Shown: one piece after another, positions 1 to 10,759 of the stretch | Layout of the letters: each line of letters starts with the position of its first letter | Numbering within the stretch: the stretch's first letter is position 1 | Source of the DNA: Stictocephala bisonia | Taxonomy: Eukaryota > Arthropoda > Insecta > Hemiptera > Membracidae | DNA: 64,000 nt | Direction: 5' to 3' | Assembly (NCBI GenBank): GCA_035578905.1 | Contig: JAQJVL010002639.1 | Coordinates: forward strand, 1 to 64,000 | Notes under the pieces: model-generated | What the model saw: the letters and a program-made list of their open reading frames with translations, nothing else | Databases searched by the model: none | Told to the model about the DNA's origin: nothing | Translations under genes and position numbers: made by a program

Positions 1-1550
1 AAATATATAATTTACTTTGCAGTATATTACAATACTATATTGAAACATTTATAGTCTAGTTTTATTGATTTCAATAAAACGTTACCACAAATTACTGGGC
101 CTAAACTTTAGCTTTTTGTTCTCTCAAAATCTTTAAATGGAATATGAATCATAGCAATTTAAATTAATTGATAATTATAGTAGTTTACTAGGAAATCCAA
201 AATAACGCATTAAATTACAGAAATATCACTCTATAAAATACATCAATAACAGAATATTTCTTTACTGAACGACAGTAAACAAACAGAATAATGATTGACG
301 ATGTCCCCGATCTAACCTTCATGACAATTAATTAAACTCTTCCAGCCCGTTGTTACAACATTGTATATTTTGCCTGCGGGTTTTTTGGGTGCAAAACACA
401 GTTACTACTGAAATATGACTACTATTTCTTAAATTTAGTGCATATATTGAAAAATTAGCTGATCAGTGCCGGGAAAGAGTGCAACGTTACCACATTCGAA
501 TGGAGTGCCGCCGCCTACTACCAGCTTTGAAACCAAGATTGTAAGAACCTTTTCTCATAAAGACTTTTCGACCTTTTTAAAATGTCAGATTTAAAATGTT
601 TTTACCGTAATTTTGTTAGCTTATTTAATTGTGTTGTTCTTAGGCTTCCACTTTTTTTATTACAATTGATTCATTTTCATAATTTAGGCCGCAGGTTACT
701 GATCACTTGTTTTCACATTATATAGATCTATTATTTTGCTACGATGAGTCAAAGGAGTTTCGAAACACCAAATCAAGATTATTTATCTACATAAACAGAA
801 TTTGTGAAAAAATACAAAATAAGGATAAAAGCTTAATCAACAAACCACTAAAAATACAAATCAATTCGCAATTGCTGTATTATCTTAAGTTTATAATAGT
901 AATATATCATAACTAATGGTTTTGTAAGGATAATAACGTGATCAAGCGATTGATTTTCCTAACACTAAAAGCCAAGATAGAGTTGAATTTAGGACAAGTA
1001 TAATAATTTTGTTTGAAGTAGTATATACTTTTGAAATTAAAGTTAAAAAATAAAACATACAGAAACGTTCTTCTCCACCTTGTATTAAACACGTCCAAAA
1101 ACGGAGTTTTCAGTAATACAAATGTAAAGTTAGTGGGTCTTTTGACATGTTTTATATAAATTGTGTACGAAAACAGAACATCTCATTGAGGTGGCCCACT
1201 GTCCACACCACTCAAGTATATTTATATGTTCGCAAACTGGAATTTATATTTTGGTGTGTTCACAAGCTGCATGCTTGTTTGCAAACAAGACAAATGGCAA
1301 GGGGTACCGTTGCAGTCACACACCAACAGCATATGCTGTCACACCACTATGTCGACCGCTGACAAACTTCAAAGACCAGTGTACAACTTGCTCCAAAAGG
1401 CTCCCTGATTGCTATAAAACCAATGATTTAGTTTAAACGTTTTAAAACTAAAACTGGAAGACTTATCTGGCCTAATATCAATTTGATATTTTGATACAGG
1501 CCTGAATCCTTTCTTATCTAGTAGATTATTAAGTATTTTCTTTTTTGTTG
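1..1550. other. AT-rich stretch without recognised gene
   Basis: I see only short accidental reading frames here. They lack recognisable domains and convincing splice borders. One GC-richer patch near 485-541 could be a short plus-strand exon and is treated in the findings. The stretch probably lies inside or beyond the 3' part of the minus-strand FN3 gene. Confidence 0.4.
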
Positions 1551-1558
1551 CATGAAAT

Positions 1559-1642
1559 GTGGCCCCCCCCTGTGAACTAAGTCTGTGTGGCCCCGGGGCA
1601 ATTTGCCCCCTTTGCCCCCCCCTCTGGGCGGCCCTGTCAGTG
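1559..1642. repeat. GC-rich transposon-like terminus (possible hAT end)
   Basis: A C- and G-rich block ends in GGGCGGCCCTG. Read on the minus strand this gives CAGGGCCGCCC, the style of terminal inverted repeat seen in many hAT elements. The partner terminus was not found within the window, so it is probably a truncated end. Confidence 0.3.
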
Positions 1643-2040
1643 ACCCTTCCTCATCATCTCCAGCCTGATAAAAATCACCTGGAGTCAACAGGTCACAATA
1701 TTATTTGGCCTTTCTTATTATCTGCGCCAATTAAAAAAAAATTTTTAGTTATTGTGAATTTCCTATAAGATATTTATTCATTTTTTTAAAGTATAGCTTA
1801 AGAATGTAAAACTTTAATTTCAAAGACTTATGTCAGTTTTTGTTAATAATTTTATAAATTAAATTAAATATTTAATTGTTAAGATTTTGGACAGTTATAT
1901 AACAAAAATTACTGAATAAATTGCTGTAGTCTAATTAATATTATTATATAATAATGTATAGGCCTATTTATCTAAGATATTATAAATAATAAAACATAAT
2001 ACAGGTTAAGTATTTGTTTATGTATATTTTACTGTACCAA

Positions 2041-2195
2041 AACTAACTTTTAACTTTCAATTTCAGTTAATTTTCTAATCATTTAACTTTAATCAGTTAG
2101 TTTCAATTTATTCTAACTTTTAACTTTAATTAGTTACTTTTTTAGAGTGTTAACTTTAACTTTATTCAGTTAAAAAAAATCATTAACTTTCCCAA
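2041..2195. repeat. Degenerate TTAACTTTAA-type tandem repeat
   Basis: Imperfect repeats of TTAACTTTAAT and CAGTTA follow one another for about 150 bases. They have no coding potential. Such arrays occur near the ends of some DNA transposons, but no terminal repeats could be paired here. From 2196 to 2930 I see nothing further apart from AT-rich sequence. Confidence 0.4.
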
Positions 2196-2950
2196 GTATG
2201 ATGTTAGGTTAATAGAATGGGGATAATTGAAGTACAAATTCTATACACTCATTGTAGGCACGGCTCAAGCTCGGAAAGCAAATGGTGTATCAATCGGCCA
2301 CCAGAGCTACTGTACTTGTCACAAACAGGCAAATGGCCTCAGATTAGTGCCAAACTTTACCTGAAAAGACTTGTTGTGTTTAAACAGAGACAACAACCGT
2401 TTACAGTTTAGCTTCAGGTCGTTTTAGTGTGCCACTTTATATTCATAATCTTTTTCATACATAATTTTTTACAGGTGGACCATGTTTCCTGCTGATAGGT
2501 TAAGTTTGAAATACAGTAAACACTATTAGATAGTTACGAAACCAACACTTTATTCTTCATAATATAGTTTGCTTCTTAGTATTTTTTTAAATCGATATAG
2601 AACAATGTAATAGTTAAATTAATTCATTAAATCAATATTTGATTAGCCAGAAAGGAAACATAGTGTTACAGCTTAAAAGGGAACAACAATATTACTCATT
2701 ATTCTCAGAATACCTAGGATGGCAAATATTTTCAACATATTGAATTATCAATATATCTCAAACCAAATATCAATCTAACGACAATATTAAAAAAAAAAGT
2801 ATTGAATTGTAAATGATTTATCTGTTGAAAACTATGCACTAACTCTTATGTCATGACCAAAAATATCCTCATGTTTAGCTATCACTATTCATAATAGGCT
2901 ACTGAATGTAAAAATTTATACATTTTTCTACACGTATCAAGTTCTCACGT

Positions 2951-3661
2951 TTGGGTGAGGAAATGAGCAACAATAAATATAAAATTTTTAACAACTGTCA
3001 ACCAGGAGCTCCATTTGAAACATTAACAAGTTACTTAACTAAATCAGAAGATCTTCAGCAACTAACAGAGGAAGATTTTGTAGTAGTTGTTGGGGGCACC
3101 AACAATATTACTCATAAAACAACAAATGACTCAAAAAATTTCATAAGAAAATTTAGAAATCACCTAGAAAAAACAATAGTGCTTTTTAAACATACAAACT
3201 TAATTGTGGCTAATATACCCTACAGATATGACCTGAATCATAACAGCAATGAAAATGAATTGATTAAAGAAGCAAACGCTGTTATAGCACAATTGGTCTA
3301 CAACAACCAACATGTTAAGTTACTGGACTTGTGGCTCTTTGAAAGAAGATGCCTCACTAGACATGGGCTACATTTAAACAAAAAGGGTAAAAGGTTACTA
3401 TGTCAAGGAGTTATGAAAATCATAGAAAACACCCGGCGTCAATTCACCAGTGACTTACTGTTGGAAGACAACCAGATAAACAGCACATCCAGGCAGGAGA
3501 TTATGCACGAGGAAATAACTTTAGAGCAAGTTACAAGACAAAAGGAACAACAACAATGTAGTGCTTGTGTGAGTGAAAAAAAGCAGAGTATGTTTGTTTA
3601 TGAGCCTCAGGAAAAGTGTATTGAGAGAGGGGATGGTATGAGCCTAGCTTGTAACATATAG
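2951..3661 (+). pseudogene. LINE A ORF1 fragment: SGNH/GDSL-like esterase domain, 5' truncated
   Basis: About 236 codons are open. The SGNH fold is recognised from the block around GGTNN (positions near 3100) and the C-terminal block RHGLHLNKKGKRLL (near 3358-3400), where the His is the expected catalytic residue. This region closely parallels the SGNH part of LINE B, including the shared NCQPGAP and IPYRYDL motifs. The N-terminal Gly-Asp-Ser block, present in B, is absent because the element is truncated. The tail after the esterase differs from B and has no macrodomain. SGNH esterases are known in ORF1 of CR1/L2-type LINEs, where they are thought to act on lipids or acetyl esters. The listed start has no special support. 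Confidence 0.75.
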
Positions 3662-3690
3662 AGCAACTTATCTAATAGCAAGTGTGACCA

Positions 3691-4294
3691 AGTTTTAAAC
3701 TAAATAACAATGACAAAGAATTTGATTCTGCAAAATTAAAAATTGATAGTACTGATGAATGTAAAACTTCACAGCATTATCAGAATAATTTATTACATAG
3801 TGAATTTAATTTATTTTTTTGGAATTCTCAAGGTTTAATAAATAAAGTAGACATTTTGAATGTACACCTGAGTGAATTAAAGTGTGATGTGGTTTGTATG
3901 GCTGAACATTGGTTAAACAAAGATGAAATAATAAGAGTTGTTCTACCAGATTACGAGCTGGGCTCATATTACTGTAGAGCTCGAAGAAAGCATGGAGGAG
4001 CAGTAATATTTGTCAAGTCAGATTTAAATTATATTTCATTGGATAATATTAATGAACTCTCTGAGGAAATGATTTATGAGATTTGTGGTATGCACTGTGT
4101 TTGTGGAGTATAAAGTAATTATTATTTCATTGTACAGACCTTATTCAAGGGAGCCAGATAAACTTAAACAATTTTTCTTTTTACTAAATAAAACTTTAAA
4201 ATTGCTGTTTAAATACAAAAGATATAAAATATTTATTTCAGGAGATTTTAATATAAATTTATTACAGAATGGTGATATAAACAATATGCTTTGT
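3691..4294 (+). pseudogene. LINE A ORF2 part 1: N-terminal half of the AP-like endonuclease
   Basis: After a stop near 3690 a frame opens that leads into an EEP (exonuclease/endonuclease/phosphatase) domain. Visible blocks are WNSQGL (the N-terminal Asn motif), CMAEHWL (the Glu motif), GGAVIF, SLYRPY and SGDFNINLL (the Asp-x-Asn motif near 4241). A frameshift near 4110 separates the first four blocks from the last two. The domain is cut at 4294 by insertion of LINE B. Its second half, with the SDHHAL motif, resumes at 10981. The endonuclease nicks target DNA to prime reverse transcription. Confidence 0.8.
4287..4294. repeat. Left 8-bp target-site duplication of LINE B (TGCTTTGT)
   Basis: TGCTTTGT at 4287-4294 is repeated at 10973-10980. 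Joining the flanks through one copy restores the LINE A endonuclease frame, which supports both borders. Confidence 0.85.
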
Positions 4295-4871
4295 TGTGAA
4301 AACAATATGGTTCGTTGGTAGGCCTGGTCCTACGTGGTGGACACGAGAATATTAGTGCTCTGTAATTTTAATGAGATTAGCACGAGTCAGCCTTCAAGGT
4401 ATAGTTTAAATTTGTGCGGGAATTAGAAATAGTTGTTAGGGGTTTCCGGGATAGCAGTAACAAAACGAAAGGTCACGTAAGTTGTCAACGATCATATAAT
4501 AGAAATGAGTCACTTTTCTGTTTAGTTTGTCGTTATCAATATACAGAAGGGTGTTGTCCGCCTGTTTAAAGTGGGCGCATGCGCACTGATACACAAGGTT
4601 GACCAAACATAAGCACAAAAAGTCCCTGCTGATAAGGAAATTCCCCACATAACAGCCGGCTGCCAGAAAGTAGAATAATGTTACGCCTGCTGATTAGGAC
4701 TGCAAAGTCACATCTTATGTAGTAGGTAAATTGCATACGTCTACAATGAAGGAGCTCGCACTGAAACGCATTATTACCACGAGCAGTTAAATTATATTAT
4801 ATCATTTTAAAAGGAGTTTATATTATTTTTATTAATTAACACTTAAATATGTTACTAAAGTATGAAACAAA
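4295..4871 (+). promoter_or_regulatory. LINE B 5' leader (presumed internal promoter)
   Basis: This segment lies between the 5' insertion border and the ORF1 start codon. It has no open frame of note on the plus strand. Non-LTR elements normally carry an internal RNA polymerase II promoter in such a leader, but I cannot point to specific motifs. The function is inferred from position. Confidence 0.4.
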
Positions 4872-5806
4872 ATGGAGGACTACATAGCTGAGATTTGCTT
4901 TGAAATAAACAAAATAACTGCAAACACTCCTAATTTAAATTTAGATGACCTTGTCTCTAAACTGGTGCCACTAATTGAGTATTGCGACTCAGTCCTTATA
5001 GAAAATGAATCTAACAAAAAGAAACTTGATTCAACATTAAGTGAAACGGCAATCCTGGAAACAAAACTGCTTATAGAAAAAAGACAACGGACTCTTAAAC
5101 TGGATGAATCATTTCACTTGGAGGAAGCAGGAGAAAACGAAAGACTGGCCTATATGAATAAAATTAAAGTTCTCGAAGAGAAACTAAGGTCAACTAAAAA
5201 TAGATATGAGACAACCGTACAAGAAAATAACAGTATACTTCATGACCTAAAAGCGCAAATGAAAATTAAAGATTCCTTAGAGCAAAAAATAGACAGAAAA
5301 AACACAATTATTGAAAAACTCAAACTGGGAGTACAAGCTTTAACAACTGACATACTGAACTTGCAAGAGAAAAAATCATGGACCAAGGAAAAGTGGGTGG
5401 ATGATACTATTTTGAGTAGCTATTTTTCTGCTATATCAGACAGCATCAACTCAGATGAAGTGCTGTTGCTGGGCCCCTCTGTCACTGCTGCTATTAAGCT
5501 TGGCATTCCTGACGTGATTTCTGAAAGTTTGGAGAGAACCACCTTTAAAACTTGCAAATATGCTCTTTTGTGTGTAAGCAATATTTCAGACCCGGAAAGA
5601 GAAGACGCAGGTTCTCACTGGAGCCTACTACTGGTGGATAAGTTAAGAAACGAGGATAAGCATACCATTTGGATTCTCTTCGCCCAGTGAACCACTCATC
5701 AGCCGAAGTAATCGCGCGTCATCTTGGGATAATCGAAATGCAATGCATTCAACAAAAACATTCATTCGAATGTGGAATTCATGTTCTAGCCAATGCAAAG
5801 TACAAA
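4872..5806 (+). pseudogene. LINE B ORF1 part 1: coiled coil plus SENP8/Ulp1-like C48 cysteine protease
   Basis: The start ATG at 4872 follows AAA and precedes MEDYIAEICFEINK. Residues about 30-170 are charged and heptad-like, predicting a long coiled coil. A C48-type protease follows. LLLGPSVTAAIKLGIPD resembles the SENP8/NEDP1 substrate-binding start. GSHWSLLLVD (near 5611-5640) holds the catalytic His. The partner Asp is DSL (near 5672). IQQKHSFECGIHVLAN (near 5747-5794) holds the oxyanion Gln and the nucleophile Cys. A frameshift between 5640 and 5690 separates the His from the Asp/Gln/Cys half. C48 enzymes remove SUMO, NEDD8 or similar proteins from lysines. A protease in LINE ORF1 could process host conjugates or ORF1 itself, but this is inference. 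Confidence 0.75.
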
Positions 5807-6268
5807 GTACGTTTCATTACTGTGTTAATAATGTTTCTGATTTTCCTTTCACTGAATGGTTTACTGGGACGTCTACAAATGAATGCAGCTGCAAAGACAA
5901 ACCCAATAAACAATGCACACCATACAATGACACCAGTAATAATAGTATTTTAAATAAGAACTCATATACCAGTAGCTTAAATAGGTGGACCAGAGTGAAT
6001 AATAATAACAGTAAAAAAAATAGCCGCCTGAAAAAGAAAACTTTAATACAAAAATCTGTTAATACAAATATGCAATTGATAACAAGAAATAAATTTGAAA
6101 TCTTGAACAAATTATGCCTGGAGAAGGAAGACCTTGCGAGGAACAAAGTTCCCCCATTATCTCCCTCTCCTCGGAATACCAATAATCACAGAAAAAGCAC
6201 AGGTGCTCAGAGGACACCAAAATTGTTAAAGGGGAAAACACTTACAAGCAGAGACCCAAAACAAAAAA
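5807..6268 (+). pseudogene. LINE B ORF1 part 2: low-complexity basic linker
   Basis: In a third frame, a segment rich in Asn, Ser, Lys and Arg connects the protease to the esterase (readable about 5800-6285). It includes clusters such as KKNSRLKKKTLIQKS and a Cys pair (NECSCKD). I recognise no domain. Basic linkers in ORF1 proteins often bind RNA, which is a plausible role here. The segment ends at a run of seven A residues near 6263-6269, where the frame changes into the SGNH domain. Confidence 0.55.
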
Positions 6269-7555
6269 ATAACAATTACCAGTGACAGCCAAGGAAGAGG
6301 TTTGTCGACCTACCTTGGACAAATAACCAACGATAAGTTTAAAATATTTAATTACTGTCAACCAGGGGCACCAATGGAAAATTTAACAAACCCCATAACC
6401 AACTCAGCAGAATTTAATAAACTTTCAACGGATGATTTTGTAGTGTTAATTGGAGGTACCAACAATATCACAAGCAAGGCAGTGGAAAATTCAAAATCAT
6501 TTTTAAAAGCATTCGAGGAACATCTTGAAAGTATAACAGCACTTTTGAAGCATACAAACCTCATATTGTCTAATATACCTTACAGATATGATCTGGACTC
6601 TTCAAGTTGCGAAAATCAGTTGATTAAAGAAGTAAATACAACCATTGCACAAATTGCCAGTACAAATCAGCAAGTTAAGCTACTAGATTTGTGGTTACTA
6701 GAGAGACGATTCCTTACTAAAAACGGACTGCATGTAAATATAAAAGGGAAAAAGCTCATCTGTCAGGAAATCATGAAAATTATCAATAATACACGGATGG
6801 AAATCTCTAGTTTAGTGGCAGAAAAACAGCATTTAACATCACCTCCCATAATAGAACTAGAAGCATTTACGCCAGAACAAAAAGTTAAGACCATAAAAGA
6901 ACTTCCTTCACAAAGCCCTGCAAATCAAATTAGAGTTGTCGAAGCAGATATAATGCAGTCAATCAATTCACAGGACAATCAATCCATTGCGTTTGCTCAC
7001 TGCATCTCTGGAGATTTCGAAAATCCTAAGCAGATGAGTAGAGGGATAGCAGTTGCCTTTAAGAAGCAGTTTGGAAAACCTAAGCAATCAGACTGTCTTT
7101 TTGGAGATCTGACACTCCAGTACAGTAAACACGGAGCTTCAGTTTATGGATTAGTAACCAAGAAAGCTTTTAATTCCAAACCAAAAATAGAAGACTATAA
7201 TCAAGCTTTTAAAAATCTAACAACTGATTTTAAGGTCAAGAAGCTTAATAAACTAATTTGCTCCCCCATGGGATGCGTGAGAGATCAAGTACCTGTACGA
7301 GCATTCTCAAAAAATATTGTTAAATTTTACCGTAGTACTGGTGCAAGTATAGACATCATAGTGCAAGATGAGAGAGTGACAAGGAATAAGAGACTGATCA
7401 ATGGACTACGTCATCATGAATTTGTGTCATTGCTACGTGTGTGCATCGGGGAGGAGCTGAGAGAGGAGAACTGCACTCAAATTCCAACACGGGGGCCAGC
7501 CCAGCTGAACGTCAGAAACTGCAGCCCATCTTGCAGGGAGCTATGGACCATATGA
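6269..7555 (+). pseudogene. LINE B ORF1 part 3: SGNH esterase fused to a TARG1/OARD1-like macrodomain
   Basis: Reading from 6269 the frame shows TSDSQGRGL, the SGNH nucleophile block with Ser (near 6287). GGTNN follows near 6450, then NGLHVNIKGKKLI with the catalytic His near 6730. After a linker, a macrodomain starts at about 6925 (IRVVEADIM). It has FAHCISGDFE, then RGIAVAFKKQFG, GLVTKKAF with a conserved Lys, and PMGCVRDQV with a conserved Asp. These last two match the positions of the catalytic Lys and Asp of TARG1 (OARD1), which removes ADP-ribose from acidic residues and deacylates O-acyl-ADP-ribose. The macrodomain ends near 7370 (DIIVQDE). The frame is open for more than 420 codons, so this is the best preserved part of ORF1. 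Assignment is from motif order, not a search. Confidence 0.8.
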
Positions 7556-7704
7556 TGCCAAGATTACAGCAAGATATTCGTATGTGTGCGAAGCAAAGTA
7601 ACTGTGAGTCTCAAGTAATGAATAGTGGCTCGGCCGGCCAACTGGATTCTAAAAATCCTGACAATACTCATGTAAATGAGTTGAACATTAGTTTTAGTTT
7701 GTAG
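7441..7704 (+). pseudogene. LINE B ORF1 C-terminal tail
   Basis: After the macrodomain, a frame shifted relative to it stays open to a stop at 7702-7704 and ends in HVNELNISFSL. The shift near 7440-7500 may be another disabling indel. The tail has no known domain. It stops about 100 bp before ORF2 begins. The intergenic segment shares the ACTAAAT...TTGACAAAGAAT context with the matching junction of LINE A (near 3697-3722), which supports a common ancestor. Confidence 0.45.
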
Positions 7705-7812
7705 TACTCCACAGCGAAACTCATCTTTTGAATTATGTGACAATAAGTTAAACTAAATAGCATTGACAAAGAATGTTGTTCTGCAGAAATAAGGATAGAT
7801 GTAAATAACAGA

Positions 7813-8835
7813 TTGGGTAGTAATTTACGGGGTGATAAATCAATTATTTACAAACACAATACCAATCACAAAATTTGCTTAAATAATTTTAGTAAAAAAT
7901 CAATATACAAAAATATCTGCAAAATATTTCATCAAAATATACAGCACCTAAAATCTAGAATAGAACCACTAGAGATAACCTTAGATGAGCTGAATCCAGA
8001 AATTGTTATTCTAACCGAACACGATATGAAGGCTAGTGAAATAGAAAGACTTAATATTAATAATTACACAACTAACTCTTTTTATGCTAGGAATGTTGTA
8101 TGTAAAGGTGGAGTTATTATACTGAGCAGAAATTGTATGAAATGGAAGCAAGTGACAATACCAATATTTATAAGAGACACCTTGATTCAAGAAAAACAAT
8201 TTGAACTTTGTGCAGTAAGCTACAATATTGACAATAATAAGTTTTTAGTATTGGGTATTTATAGATCACCTGGATCAAACTTAGTTACGTTTTTGGATAG
8301 ACTAAGTATTGTGGTAGAATATTTTAGTACAAAATTCGATCATATAATAATTGGGGGAGATTACAACATTAATGTCTTGAAAAAAGATAAAGATTTCAAA
8401 AAGTTTAATGATTTGTTAACAAGTCTTAACATGAAATATATAGTAACATTTCCGACCAGAATTACCAGTACTTCTAGAACAGCAATTGACAACTTTTTAG
8501 TACAAAAATTGAATAAATTTAATATTACTGTAGAAGGCATTGTCACTTGCTTATCCGATCATGATGGTCAAATTGTAAGCATAAATAATTTAAATGTACA
8601 GAGAGACAACAAAACGACTGTAAAAAAAGAAGTAAGGAAGTTCTCCCAAAGTAGTATTAGTTCTTTTAAAGACTCTCTTAAAAAGGAAACATGGGAACAT
8701 GTTTATGAAGCTCCAGTGGGTGATAAGTATGACAAATTTATGGATTTGTTTAACTTTTATTTTAATGAAGCTTTCCCTAAATGTCTTGTTACAAAAATAA
8801 AGCAGAAAAATGAATGGATTAATGACAAGAAATAA
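7813..8835 (+). pseudogene. LINE B ORF2 part 1: AP-like endonuclease
   Basis: A continuous 340-codon frame covers a full EEP endonuclease. FHQNIQHLKSRI holds the Asn motif and ILTEHDM the Glu motif. Further along are GGVIIL, GIYRSPGSN and IIGGDYNINVL (Asp-x-Asn, near 8350). FPTRIT and the terminal CLSDHDGQI with the catalytic Asp-His follow. The domain is complete in one frame, unlike the one in LINE A. A frameshift at about 8820-8835 breaks the connection to the linker before RT. The enzyme nicks the genomic target for target-primed reverse transcription. Confidence 0.85.
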
Positions 8836-9202
8836 TAGATCCTCTTACTTAAAAAATTTGTTAAGAAATAAAAAATTAGAATACAGAGCAAAGTTGAATG
8901 AATCAAAATTAAATTACTTCGAAAAAAAAATTAATAGCTCATCTGATATACAAAAGGTAGTATGGGAAATAATAAATACAGAGGTAGGTACTGAGAAAGC
9001 TAAAGAAAAAATCAGGAATATTTCCTTGACTTGTGGCAACCACAATGTTTCTGACCCTCACTTAGTCTCTAACATATTCAATGACTATTTTGCTAATGTA
9101 GTTGAGGATGTAAGTGGTAAAGATTCATACATGATAGGGAAACATCTAGAGAACCCTTTCAAATTCAATTTAGATTTAAGCCTGTCAATGAAAAAGAGGT
9201 GA
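8810..9202 (+). pseudogene. LINE B ORF2 part 2: linker between endonuclease and RT
   Basis: This frame continues ORF2 after a +/-1 shift. It is Lys- and Asn-rich and carries the VSDPHLVSNIFNDYFANV motif, which is typical of the segment preceding RT in CR1/Jockey-type LINEs (compare SDPHLISNTFNSKF in LINE D). A second frameshift near 9200 leads into RT. No enzymatic role is known for the linker. Confidence 0.7.
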
Positions 9203-9963
9203 AAAAAGTCATAGATTTGTTAAAGAAAAAAAATTCAGCTGGGTATGATGAAATACCAGTTACATTAATCAAAGAAACAAAAAAGGAAGTTAGTAAAATA
9301 ATTTGTCATTTAATAAACTCGTCTTTTGTATCAGGAATTTTTCCACAAAAACTTAAAATATCAAAAATAATCCCAATTCATAAAAAAAATGATCATGAAA
9401 TTAAAGAAAATTACAGACCTGTAGCATTACTTCCTACATTTTCAAAAATGTATGAAAAAATAGTACATAACCAATTATCAACATTCCTAGAAAAGTACAA
9501 AAAGTTTGATAGCTTTCAACATGGTTTTCGCCCAGGAAGATCAGTAGTCAGTGCAGCAGTATCCTTTGTTGAGTCAGTGATCGACTCGGTAGATAACGGA
9601 GAATTTGTCAGTGGCATTTTTATGGATCTATCGAGAGCCTTCGATAGTGTTAAATATACCACTCTGATAAAAAAACTATATGATCTTGGTGTCTCTTCCT
9701 CAAGTTTGGAATGGTTCAAATCGTATTTAAATAATCGATTTCAATTTGTAGAAATTACACATGTGATGCAAGGCAATAGAATATTTAAAGTACAGTCAAG
9801 TTTACAACCTATGAAATTTGGTGTTCCTCAGGGGTCCATTTTAGGACCTCTACTATTCTTATGTTACCTCATCAATGTTGGTGAAACTCTCTCGCACCCA
9901 TTAAATAGTCAACTCTGTCTTTATGCAGATGACTCCAACTTGAAGGTAAAACATTCAAGGTAA
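9199..9963 (+). pseudogene. LINE B ORF2 part 3: reverse transcriptase core
   Basis: The frame holds the RT fingers and palm. IIPIHKKNDHEIKENYRP is motif 1-2 and FQHGFRPGRS motif 3. FMDLSRAFDSV (near 9620) carries the first catalytic Asp. FGVPQGSILGPLLF is motif B and LYADDSN (near 9922) is the catalytic Asp pair. It copies the element RNA into DNA at the nicked site. The frame ends just after YADD at 9963 because of a shift. All catalytic residues are still encoded despite the breaks around them. Confidence 0.88.
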
Positions 9964-10759
9964 AACATTAGACCAGGTAGAGATGATCTCCTATGTAGAA
10001 CTTGAAAACCTTAGTAATTATTTTTTGAAGCATAATCTTGTTTTGAATGAAAATAAGACTAAAACTATAACATTCAAAACAAAGTAAGATAAAAAATCAA
10101 GTACAACTAATATAAAATTAAGAAATCAAGAAATTAGCAATGAATCAAGTTTAAATTTTTTAGGATTAGTGATAGATGAAACTTTAAGTTGGAGTAAGCA
10201 TGTTGATAGGATTTTACCAAAAATTAATTCTGGAATCTACACACTTTTTAAAATGTCACGTTTTTGTAACACAACTTTAAGAACAATTTATTTTGCTTAT
10301 GTACACTCCCATATATCTTTTGGTTTATGTTTGTACGGAGCAACAACAAAAAGTAACATGGACAGATTATTAAAACAACAGAAAAAAGCGTTACGAATCA
10401 TATTAAAAAAGAGGTTTGATGAATCGGTGAAGGAAGAGTTTAGCAAGTTAAAAATATTAACAATCTATGGTCAGTATATCTTGGATGCCATACTAATTGT
10501 AAAAACATCTAGTTATGCTGACTATGATTCATATCAAATTCATCCCTATAACACAAGACAAAAGAAAGAAATTATAATAAATCATCACAGACTAAATTTT
10601 TATGAAAAAAAACCAACTTATATGGGTAACAAATTTATGAGACACCTACCTATACACTTAAAACAGGAAAATGATGCAACCAAATTCAAGCTAAAGGTAA
10701 AAGAATACTTAATAAACAAAAGTCTCTATTCACTAGAGGAATTTTTTACCACCCCTTGA
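9964..10759 (+). pseudogene. LINE B ORF2 part 4: RT thumb and C-terminal domain
   Basis: The region right after YADD is readable with one shift and one in-frame stop (near 10084-10088). It continues as LGLVIDETLSWSKHVD, FGLCLYGA and KKALRIIL. The HPYNTRQKKE motif near 10540 recurs in LINEs D, E and G of this window. ORF2 ends at 10759 with SLEEFFTTP. The C-terminal part of such RTs binds template RNA; no residues can be assigned. Confidence 0.75.

Noticed and set aside
1147..1436. Cys-rich plus-strand frames (60-91 codons)
   Set aside because: Three overlapping frames of similar length in the same place, no recognised cysteine pattern and no supporting splice sites; judged accidental.
2217..2411. 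Plus-strand frame of 64 codons considered as an exon
   Set aside because: Neither strand gives a splice-bounded frame matching the phase of the FN3 gene, and no known domain is visible.
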